A stretch of 16,972 bases of DNA from Candidatus Peribacterales bacterium (GTDB lineage: Bacteria > Patescibacteriota > Gracilibacteria > Peribacterales > Peribacteraceae): positions 1 to 16,972 of the forward strand of contig JAKFXO010000126.1 in the NCBI GenBank assembly GCA_021731345.1, written 5' to 3'. The notes below the pieces were generated by a model. It did no database searches and had not been told where the DNA came from. It worked only from the letters and a program-made list of their open reading frames with translations. Made by a program: the position numbers and the translations under genes. Below are positions 6,936 through 13,603 of this stretch, one piece after another; position 1 is the first letter of the stretch, and each line of letters opens with the position of its first letter.

Positions 6936-7554
6936 GGAAGGGGTTGGGAGTATGCAAAAGAGATTCAATGTATCGCCGTATGTCTTGAAATGCCTCTTCT
7001 ATCGTACCGTTGGCCGTCAGAATGAAATCTGCACTTGTTCTGCGTAGAGGGTTTTCCTGATGCTCCAGTCGACTTTCCAGTTGTTCCAAAGTGCCGCTGT
7101 CACCTCTCGCCAATAAGCGCTGGAAGCGTATATCGCGCTCCGCTTCCACAAGGCAGATATACACTTTCAAGGCGGTGGCTGCTTTTAGTGCTATCGCTGC
7201 TTCTGTGTTGAGAGAAACAAGGCCGAATTCGTGCGGACCTTGCAGCTTTATCTCTGAACGTTCCATGCCATACAATTCTCCATGATTCTCAAAAGCCATC
7301 AGTAAGGAACCTGCGGCTTGTCTTTCCAAGAAAACACTCCTCTCAAGAGTTGTGAGTTCGACAGCCTCTTCCGGCGAGCGCAATGCCCTCGTTGTGCATT
7401 TTCGGAGCAGTCGGGGCTTTCGGCCATTCGGCCAATTCTGCTCCGCAAGGCAGTGCTGAATCAGCGTCGACTTGCCCGTCCCGCTGTGTCCGATGAAAGC
7501 GAAACAGAGTTTTTGGTCTTGCGCTGCCGATGCATTGGATTCCAGTTGGTTCAT
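6928..7554 (-). CDS. Guanylate-kinase-like P-loop kinase (Gmk/PhnN family)
   Basis: A 208-residue P-loop protein. The Walker A motif is GHSGTGKST (22-30). KCTTR at 52-56 matches the guanylate-kinase CTTR segment, HGELYG at 91-96 takes the place of the family's G-x-x-YG motif, and the arginine-rich helix around 146-162 (RLLARGD...) matches the Gmk lid region. The end (FILTANGTIEEA, ~178-189) also fits the Gmk/PhnN fold. The usual glycine- and aspartate-rich GMP-binding segment (R-x-G-E-x-x-G-x-D-Y) is degraded to RSPEEAVELTTL, so GMP may not be the substrate. PhnN-type enzymes of the same family phosphorylate ribose 1,5-bisphosphate. The start at 7554 is fixed by the ATGA overlap with the HAD gene. 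It is therefore better read as a pathway kinase than as the housekeeping Gmk. Confidence 0.85.
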   Translation of the reverse strand: MNQLESNASAAQDQKLCFAFIGHSGTGKSTLIQHCLAEQNWPNGRKPRLLRKCTTRALRSPEEAVELTTLERSVFLERQAAGSLLMAFENHGELYGMERSEIKLQGPHEFGLVSLNTEAAIALKAATALKVYICLVEAERDIRFQRLLARGDSGTLEQLESRLEHQENPLRRTSADFILTANGTIEEAFQDIRRYIESLLHTPNPFHG

Positions 7555-8201
7555 GATTGATGTGAGATCAATTCTGGCAATTCCCTTAAGTGACGGATAA
7601 CAATATCCGGCTGCACATCGGCCCCCTCCAGCGAAACTTGAGTGACAAGGCAGCAAGGCATGTGAGCGGCTTTAGCCGCGCGTACATCAGTGAGTTGATC
7701 ACCAATGTACAGAGCATTTTGTGGTTCTATTCCAAGAGACTCCGCTGCCTTGAGTAGCAGGAATGGGTCAGGCTTTCGTTTGTATCCCTCATCGTCCGCA
7801 CATACCACTGCCTTGATGTAGTGCAACATACCCAACCGTTCATGAATGGCATTGATGTATTGACGCTGTGCGCCAGTCGCCAAGCCGAGCGGCAATACCG
7901 TATGCAGCGTTTTCAATACCTCTTCGGCATCTCGCATCCATTCTGATTGAGCCTTCAGTACGTTTACATACTGTTGGTCCCGTCGTGCACGAAAATCCTC
8001 AGTATGCTTGGGATCGATGCCAAAATGTTTGAGATATTCAATTGTTTTCACGTTCTTCTCGTAGAGATTACGAAAGTCTGTACTGGACATGTTGGGACGT
8101 CCAAACGCTTCCATTGCCAATGCATAGGCGCGCTCCGTGTGTCCGATGGTATCGATGAGCGTTCCATCCATATCGAAAATGATGGCTGCGTAGCGAGTCA
8201 T
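7551..8201 (-). CDS. HAD-family phosphatase (subfamily IA, phosphoglycolate phosphatase-like)
   Basis: A 216-residue HAD hydrolase. Motif I is FDMDGTLID (9-17; D10 nucleophile, D12 acid/base), motif II is T109 in LATG, motif III is K143 in KRKPDP, and motif IV is GDQLTD (167-172; D168, D172). The helical cap between motifs I and II is typical of phosphoglycolate phosphatase/beta-PGM relatives. The expected reaction is hydrolysis of a phosphomonoester. The start at 8201 overlaps the stop of the fusion kinase as ATGA, and the stop overlaps the guanylate-kinase-like gene as ATGA, so it is the middle of a translationally coupled series. An open frame continues upstream of 8201, but the DMDG strand begins right after this ATG. 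A phosphatase among kinases suggests removal of a protecting phosphate or recycling of a phosphorylated product; this is an inference. Confidence 0.9.
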   Translation of the reverse strand: MTRYAAIIFDMDGTLIDTIGHTERAYALAMEAFGRPNMSSTDFRNLYEKNVKTIEYLKHFGIDPKHTEDFRARRDQQYVNVLKAQSEWMRDAEEVLKTLHTVLPLGLATGAQRQYINAIHERLGMLHYIKAVVCADDEGYKRKPDPFLLLKAAESLGIEPQNALYIGDQLTDVRAAKAAHMPCCLVTQVSLEGADVQPDIVIRHLRELPELISHQS

Positions 8202-10738
8202 GATTGCAAGGGGGAACCGAGAAGAATGGGCTGATTCAGCAGCGCAGAAAGCTGTTGCGTGGCTTCCAAGTAATACATGAGACTGTGTTTTCCTGACGAA
8301 TCTTGGGAAAGCCGGTGTACCGCGTCGCTTGCATAATTCAATGCCTCCCCGAGCTGAGGAAGCAGATGCCATGCAGGATGTGACGCACCCAATGCCTTCC
8401 GCATGTCAGCATCAATAAACTGCTGATGGAGCATTGTTCGCAGACCGTTGAAACGGTCTACCGTCGGATGAGGACGGAAATCGAATCGAAAAGCTGGTTG
8501 CCCGGCATTCCAAGCACCATCCGCCCCTACGGTGCAGAACTCGTTCCGTACGAGCTCCATAATCGGACTGTAGAAGAGTTTGGCGAAGTCATATTCCACG
8601 GATGTGGAAACGGGGGTGACATTGTGGATGCGCGTGGGAGATCTGACATCGATGATCTTCAGCTGACCGTCCTGGCACTTCAGGAAGTTTCGGATGGAGA
8701 GATCTCCGTGAGTCAGATCGCAGAAATGCGTCGGACCTGTTTGAGTTTGGATGCGAGAGAGGTTTCCCCGCATGGTTTTGAGAAGGCAGGGCAGATTCGG
8801 ATAGGTTGTTCCATTGATGCTCACCGTTTCAGCCTCCATCAGTTCTGCAAAAAAGTGCCCGGCATCCTTGTAGGTGAGAGCCCCGAGGACGAATGGCTTG
8901 CCTTGAACCAGACGGCGGTAGACTTGGCTGTCCGATTTATTGGCAAGCATGTCCAATCTTTTCTCCGCTCTGGCGAGGATGTTGAAATCGATTTCCTCAT
9001 CTCGCGTTTCCAACCCTTTTTCCCGATATGCCTCTACCAGCCGGGCCGACACTAGCCTCAGTTCTTGAAACATCTCCTGTGCGCTGATTTCATCGCCATC
9101 CAAATAGTGCCGCGCGAGATCCTGCGCGCCTTTGAATTGCTCCATGACGTAGTAGGCGACCTGCTGCCCTTGGAAAATTTCCAGCACCCGTGGATAGAGA
9201 CTCTTGAGATCAGTCGGTACGGAGATGCCTTGCTGGAGTGATCGCAACTTCACCGCTTGGCCGAGCAGCCAAGGAATGCCGTCGGAGGAAACACCGTCCC
9301 AATCGCTGTACTTGATAACACAAGAAGCGCCATCGGATCTGCGAGTGGCAAAAAATGTTTGCATACTGCTCCCACCGCGTTCCGTAGAACTATCGATGGT
9401 ATATCCACGATCATGCATCAATCTTTCACAAAGGTATGATGATTCATCCAAGTTATCCATTTCCCTTGTCGAGTCTATGTCTCTCAAATGCGCCGCATTC
9501 CGATCGATGTCGCCGCGCTCGGCAATTCTCGCCCCGATCATCTTTGCCGTTTCGGTTCCCGCCGCGATGGCGTACCGCAGGGCAATGTTATAATCGCCAT
9601 GTTCGAGGAATTGCCCGAGGAATGCACCCGTGAACGCATCTCCGCAACCGACCGGAGATACTTCTTGTACAGGCTGAGCGTCAGCCACCAATCCTTTTAG
9701 CTTGGGCCTGCGCACGATGAGGATCGCCCCCTCTTTCCCAGATGTGATTGCCAGGACATTAATGCAGAATCTCCGGGCAACATCCGCTCCCATCTTCCCG
9801 ATTTCATCTTTCGTCAGGGAATTCGGAATGAGAATCTCCGGATAGAGGAAACGGTAGAATTTCAGGAATTCATCCTGATTAGGTTTTACCATCCATGGAG
9901 AGCCTTCATAAATAGCCAGCATTTCCTGTTCGGACATTCCTAGTCGCATGTCCGCCACCGCGCGGTACCCCTTCCTCTCCAATAACTTCATGAGAGATGT
10001 GTAATAGGCGGGATCCAGTCCCGGAAAGGTATGCCGCCCGTTAAAGCTGATAAAGAGGGAGGGCTGAGTTGCCGAAGGAGGGAGCGCGTCATCCGCGTAT
10101 TCCAAAAAAGCAGCACCTTCCCGTGGTTGCACGGATATTTGGGGAGCAAGAATAGTCGGGTGCAGAGAGGTTGTTCCTGGCTTTTCAGGGATGACGGAGA
10201 TGTGAGGCACGATCCTGCTTGGTCCGGTTTCTGCAATAGATGATGTTCCAAGAGGAATGGACCAGCGATCGAACAAGTCCCGCATGGCTTCATCGCGGGC
10301 CATAGCTATGAACCGCGCCCGCGCTCCGAAACGGGATGCAGCAATGGCTTTCAATCCAGTCCCTCCTCCCATCAGATCGGCCTCCTCCAAACGCAACATT
10401 CCTCCCGCTTCTCGGAAAATCAAATTGAGGTCCATGCTGATCGGCCCCGCCACGTAGACAATTTCTTTCTCAGTGGCATTAACCTCACGCTCTGCTTTCC
10501 CAAGAGGGGCAGCGGATTGGAGAAGTGCTTGTAAAAGCCTGCGCGTCATGTCGCTCTTTTCTGCTGTTCTCAATTGGCTAAAACCAGCCTCCAGAGCCAT
10601 ATGCATCTCTGGCCCATTCACATTCTCCCCCAGTTGTATTCCCATTTGTTGCAAGCATTCAAACAGGTTTTTCCCTTCGATCTTTGGGATGGGATGGTGA
10701 TCTAGACCGATGGTGAAAGTGGAGGGTGCGGAGTGCAT
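8198..10738 (-). CDS. Fusion of PfkB-type sugar kinase and APH-like kinase
   Basis: An 846-residue protein with two kinase domains. Residues 1-~90 are unrecognised. Residues ~92-415 form a PfkB/1-phosphofructokinase-type (LacC/FruK-like) carbohydrate kinase: GGGTG at 124-128, KPNQDE at 285-290 and the catalytic PVGCGDAF at 362-369 with D367 as base. Residues ~430-846 form an aminoglycoside-phosphotransferase-like kinase: VIKY at 474-477 with K476 as the ATP lysine, THGDLSIRN at 676-684 (D679 and N684 catalytic) and KIIDVR at 694-699 as the metal-binding segment. Both active sites look intact. The pairing suggests two phosphorylations of one small molecule, perhaps a sugar. It heads a four-gene operon with ATGA coupling to the HAD gene. 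The start at 10738 has a weak promoter ending 7 bases upstream. I know of no named family with this order. Confidence 0.88.
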   Translation of the reverse strand: MHSAPSTFTIGLDHHPIPKIEGKNLFECLQQMGIQLGENVNGPEMHMALEAGFSQLRTAEKSDMTRRLLQALLQSAAPLGKAEREVNATEKEIVYVAGPISMDLNLIFREAGGMLRLEEADLMGGGTGLKAIAASRFGARARFIAMARDEAMRDLFDRWSIPLGTSSIAETGPSRIVPHISVIPEKPGTTSLHPTILAPQISVQPREGAAFLEYADDALPPSATQPSLFISFNGRHTFPGLDPAYYTSLMKLLERKGYRAVADMRLGMSEQEMLAIYEGSPWMVKPNQDEFLKFYRFLYPEILIPNSLTKDEIGKMGADVARRFCINVLAITSGKEGAILIVRRPKLKGLVADAQPVQEVSPVGCGDAFTGAFLGQFLEHGDYNIALRYAIAAGTETAKMIGARIAERGDIDRNAAHLRDIDSTREMDNLDESSYLCERLMHDRGYTIDSSTERGGSSMQTFFATRRSDGASCVIKYSDWDGVSSDGIPWLLGQAVKLRSLQQGISVPTDLKSLYPRVLEIFQGQQVAYYVMEQFKGAQDLARHYLDGDEISAQEMFQELRLVSARLVEAYREKGLETRDEEIDFNILARAEKRLDMLANKSDSQVYRRLVQGKPFVLGALTYKDAGHFFAELMEAETVSINGTTYPNLPCLLKTMRGNLSRIQTQTGPTHFCDLTHGDLSIRNFLKCQDGQLKIIDVRSPTRIHNVTPVSTSVEYDFAKLFYSPIMELVRNEFCTVGADGAWNAGQPAFRFDFRPHPTVDRFNGLRTMLHQQFIDADMRKALGASHPAWHLLPQLGEALNYASDAVHRLSQDSSGKHSLMYYLEATQQLSALLNQPILLGSPLQS

Positions 10739-10745
10739 TGCAAGT

Positions 10746-10773
10746 AAGGTACTGTCAATTATGCAATATACAA
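10746..10773 (-). promoter_or_regulatory. Weak promoter for the fusion-kinase operon
   Basis: On the minus strand TTGTAT (10773-10768), a 16-base spacer and TACCTT (10751-10746) are followed by 7 bases and the ATG at 10738. TACCTT keeps only the most conserved -10 positions (TA at the start, T at the end). The geometry matches the better leaderless promoters at 3207 and 4087. A perfect TTGACA at 10758-10753 is not correctly spaced from any -10 box before the ATG. Confidence 0.3.
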
Positions 10774-10796
10774 CTATTTATTCATTGTGCAATATA
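10762..10796 (+). repeat. 9-bp direct repeat in the divergent promoter region
   Basis: TGCAATATA occurs at 10762-10770 and again at 10788-10796, 26 bases apart start to start, between the fusion-kinase gene and the GNAT gene. A third partial copy, TGCAA, is at 10739-10743. The pattern could be a regulator's binding site, but the region is AT-rich and the repeat is short. The second copy overlaps the GTG start proposed for the GNAT gene. Confidence 0.35.
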
Positions 10797-11647
10797 AAGA
10801 TTCAAGAAACGATTGGGGGCTACTTCTGCACGGTCTCCCACGGAGTATATTTCTTTCCCTTTCCAATGTGCGGTTCATTGCATCCAACCTCCATCTCGGC
10901 ATTGACGAGGCAACATTGACTGCTGGGGAACGTGTTGTGCTGGATTCAGCTCACGAGAGAAGCGGAGGTTTCCGGACAGAACTCATCTTTCGAAACATGG
11001 AAAATGGAAACGGGGCGATCCTTTCCGATAGTCATACTGCCTATATTCTCGGTAATCCTGACAATGCATTATGGCAGCAGCTTACTGACATTCCTCACGG
11101 ATCACTTTTCGGGAGAGGGAAGGTGATACGCGAATTCTGCTACAAGGAAGAATACCTCCTGATGCAAAAGGATTTTGCCTTCTGTAGATCAGTGACTCCT
11201 TTGGATGCCCCTATTTTGTCAGAGGGACTATCGATCAAGTCTGTTGAGACCGATCGGGAACTACACGATTTTTGCTCATTGAAAGCGGCATTTTTCTTTG
11301 AGGAATCGGGGTCACCCTCCGATGCTGATGCCCTATTTCAATCGATGCAAAAAGGATTCCAAGGGATAAAGCCGGTCGTCATGTGCCAAGATCAGCGTGT
11401 CGTTGGCATGGTCAGTTCCAATCTAAACTCCCGCCAGAGCGCCATGATCAATATGCTTTTTATCGCAAAGGAAGAGCGAGGAAAAGGATATGGGTCTCTG
11501 CTCCTGCGCTGGTACATGGCCTATCTTCTCCAGGAATCATCATCTCTCTGTCTCTTCTATTCCCCGGACAACGCGCCTGCGGTGAAAATCTACGAAGGAC
11601 TGGGCTTCAAAAAGGAGGAAGGCTGGGTGCTCGCTCTCAAGCAGTGA
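10787..11647 (+). CDS. GNAT-family acetyltransferase
   Basis: A 286-residue frame if the GTG at 10787 is used. The C-terminal half is a GNAT domain (~145-285): strands around MVSSNLNS and AMINMLFI, the acetyl-CoA pyrophosphate loop ERGKGYG at 230-236, and the closing pattern N-A-P-A-V-K-I-Y-E-G-L-G-F at 262-274. It should move an acetyl or other acyl group from CoA to an amine. Residues ~40-135 are probably a second, degenerate GNAT-like or substrate domain, which I cannot assign. The true start is uncertain: there is no ATG before residue 71, no Shine-Dalgarno motif, and the GTG lies inside a repeat. The gene diverges from the fusion-kinase operon and could share its regulation. Its stop is 8 bases from the convergent trpA stop with no hairpin between. 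Confidence 0.82.
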   Translation: MQYKDSRNDWGLLLHGLPRSIFLSLSNVRFIASNLHLGIDEATLTAGERVVLDSAHERSGGFRTELIFRNMENGNGAILSDSHTAYILGNPDNALWQQLTDIPHGSLFGRGKVIREFCYKEEYLLMQKDFAFCRSVTPLDAPILSEGLSIKSVETDRELHDFCSLKAAFFFEESGSPSDADALFQSMQKGFQGIKPVVMCQDQRVVGMVSSNLNSRQSAMINMLFIAKEERGKGYGSLLLRWYMAYLLQESSSLCLFYSPDNAPAVKIYEGLGFKKEEGWVLALKQ

Positions 11648-11655
11648 GTGTGGTA

Positions 11656-12456
11656 TCAATGGATAGCAGCGCGTAGCTCTAGGACCATGCTCTGCATTTT
11701 TGAAATATTCGGCAGTTCTCTCACAATCCTACTCCCCACGATCACCCCGTCTGCTCCCGCTTGCACCGCGGCAGCCACCTGTTCGGGCGTATTGATCCCG
11801 AATCCGACGATGAGAGGCAGCTTGCTATAGTGCCGCGCACGCCCGATGGTCTCCCGAGTCTTCCCTTCCAACAAAGCGTTCGTGACTCCGGTGACGCCGA
11901 GGTAGGAAACCACGTAGAGGTACCCATCCGCCACTGCGGCGATTTTTTGCAGGCGCTCGTCGGTCGTCACTTCACTGATGAGAAAGACCGGAGCGATGCC
12001 CTGTGCCTTGGCAATCGGCAAGACCTCCTCGGCATGCTCGAGCGGCAAGTCCGCAATGAGAACGGACTGCACGCCGCTCTCCACGCAGTCACGGTAGAAT
12101 TTCTCGATCCCTCGCTGCAAGACGAGGTTGTAATACACGAGAAGCCCGATTGGTAACTCCGTGAACGTGCGTACCTCCTTCAAAATATCGAAACAGTCAT
12201 CCATGCGGATACCTGCCAAAAGCGCACGGGTATCGGCTTCTTGGATGACCGGCCCGTCGGCTGGCGGATCGCTGAAGGGCAACCCAAGCTCCAGTGCGTC
12301 TGCACCGCTTTCGACGAGGGTTCGGATGATCTGCACCGATTGCCCTTTATCGGGATCGCCGAGGACGACGAAGGGGACGAAGAGTGGCTTGCCCTTCTTT
12401 TTCAGTGCCTGTGCATAGGGGTTAGACGTCTTGATGTTCGAGGTAATGGAGTACAT
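11656..12456 (-). CDS. trpA: Tryptophan synthase alpha subunit
   Basis: A 266-residue TIM-barrel subunit that cleaves indole-3-glycerol phosphate to indole and glyceraldehyde 3-phosphate, passing indole to TrpB. The catalytic glutamate is E56 in ELGLPFSDP and the catalytic aspartate is D67 in PADGP. GDPD at 33-36, VSYLGVTG at 183-190, GFGI at 218-221 and GSRIV at 241-245 fit the phosphate-binding loops. The usual S-R-A-G-V-T-G loop reads S-Y-L-G-V-T-G and the usual G-S-A-I-V reads G-S-R-I-V, both noticeable substitutions in otherwise conserved loops. The start at 12456 overlaps trpB by 35 bases, and I see no later ATG before the conserved core, so the overlap is probably real. It is the last gene of the trp operon. 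Confidence 0.96.
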   Translation of the reverse strand: MYSITSNIKTSNPYAQALKKKGKPLFVPFVVLGDPDKGQSVQIIRTLVESGADALELGLPFSDPPADGPVIQEADTRALLAGIRMDDCFDILKEVRTFTELPIGLLVYYNLVLQRGIEKFYRDCVESGVQSVLIADLPLEHAEEVLPIAKAQGIAPVFLISEVTTDERLQKIAAVADGYLYVVSYLGVTGVTNALLEGKTRETIGRARHYSKLPLIVGFGINTPEQVAAAVQAGADGVIVGSRIVRELPNISKMQSMVLELRAAIH

Positions 12457-13603
12457 GATCGATGTCCTTGTCGCCCCGTCCGGAAAGATTGATCAGGAGT
12501 ATATCGTCCTTCTTCATCGTCGATGCGAGCTTTTGCGCCGCCGCAATCGCGTGCGAAGGTTCGAGTGCAGGGATGATTCCTTCTTTTTTTGTGAGCAGCA
12601 GGAAGGCAGCGACCGCTTCTTGATCGGTGATGGACACATACTGCGCACGCTCCATGTCTTTGAGGTAGCTGTGCTCGGGACCGACGCCCGGGTAATCGAG
12701 ACCAGCCGAGATGCTGTGCGCCTCAAGGATCTGACCGTCCTCATCCTGCAGGCAGTAGCTGTAGGAACCGTGGAGCGATCCTGGTCTGCCCATTCCGAGC
12801 GCTGCGCCATGCTTGTTCGTCTCGATGCCCTCCCCGGCAGGCTCAACACCGACGAGCCGCACGGCTCTATCTTCGATGAAAGCCTTGAAGATGCCGATAG
12901 CATTGCTCCCTCCTCCGACGCACGCGCAGATCGTGTGCGGCAGCTTTCCGTATCGCTCAAGGCACTGTGCTCTCGCTTCGTCGCCGATGACCCGCTGAAA
13001 GTGCGCGACCAGAGAAGGGAAGGGGTGAGGGCCCGCCACCGTCCCAAAGACGTAGTACGTTTCTTTGCTATGTGCCGTCCAGTAGCGCAGTGCATCATTG
13101 ATCGCATCCTTGAGGCTCTGCGAGCCGGAATCGACGGAGATGACCTCCGCACCGAAGAGCTTCATGCGCTGGACGTTCGGGTGTTGACGTGCGATGTCCT
13201 TGGCTCCCATGAAGATTCGCGTCGGAATACCGAAGAGGGCACCCGCCATCGCCGTTGCAACACCATGCTGCCCCGCGCCGGTTTCCGCGATCAACTCCGT
13301 CTTCCGCATACGTTTCGCCAAGAGTGCCTGCCCCAAGACGTTATTTGTTTTGTGTGCGCCTCCGTGCAGCAGATCCTCTCGCTTCAAGACAACCCTGCAA
13401 CCAAACGCGTTACTCAAATTTTTCATCTCTGTAATAGGCGTTGGACGCCCGGCAAATTCCTTCAGCATGGTACAGAGTTCTTTTTGAAAATCAGGCTCGT
13501 CTTTGTACTGCAAGAATGCCTGTTCGACTTCGGCCAGAACCGGGATAAGGAGTTCTGAAACGTAACAGCCGCCGAACTTGCCGAATCTTCCGAGGGTTTT
13601 CAT
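12422..13603 (-). CDS. trpB: Tryptophan synthase beta subunit
   Basis: A 393-residue PLP enzyme that condenses indole with L-serine to give tryptophan, in complex with TrpA. The PLP lysine is K85 in HKTNN. ETGAGQHG (107-114), the PLP-phosphate loop GGGSNA (230-235), LHGSYSY (277-283), GLDYPGVGPEHS (301-312) and SGRGDKD (374-380) are all intact, and the N-terminus GRFGKFGGCYVSE is canonical. Length and motifs fit the standard TrpB1 form that pairs with TrpA. The start at 13603 overlaps the trpCF stop as ATGA, which fixes it. Nothing looks degenerate. A 375-residue open frame on the opposite strand (12431-13558) is a shadow of this gene. Confidence 0.98.
   Translation of the reverse strand: MKTLGRFGKFGGCYVSELLIPVLAEVEQAFLQYKDEPDFQKELCTMLKEFAGRPTPITEMKNLSNAFGCRVVLKREDLLHGGAHKTNNVLGQALLAKRMRKTELIAETGAGQHGVATAMAGALFGIPTRIFMGAKDIARQHPNVQRMKLFGAEVISVDSGSQSLKDAINDALRYWTAHSKETYYVFGTVAGPHPFPSLVAHFQRVIGDEARAQCLERYGKLPHTICACVGGGSNAIGIFKAFIEDRAVRLVGVEPAGEGIETNKHGAALGMGRPGSLHGSYSYCLQDEDGQILEAHSISAGLDYPGVGPEHSYLKDMERAQYVSITDQEAVAAFLLLTKKEGIIPALEPSHAIAAAQKLASTMKKDDILLINLSGRGDKDIDHVLHYLEHQDV

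Noticed and set aside
8426..9055. 209-codon plus-strand open frame inside the fusion-kinase gene
   Set aside because: It is antisense to the APH-like catalytic motifs (HGD...N and IID), which are intact on the minus strand.
10753..10758. Perfect TTGACA on the minus strand upstream of the fusion kinase
   Set aside because: The matching -10 position would fall inside the coding region after the ATG, where no TATAAT-like sequence occurs.
12431..13558. 375-codon open frame on the plus strand opposite trpB
   Set aside because: Antisense shadow of a fully conserved trpB; no family features in its translation.
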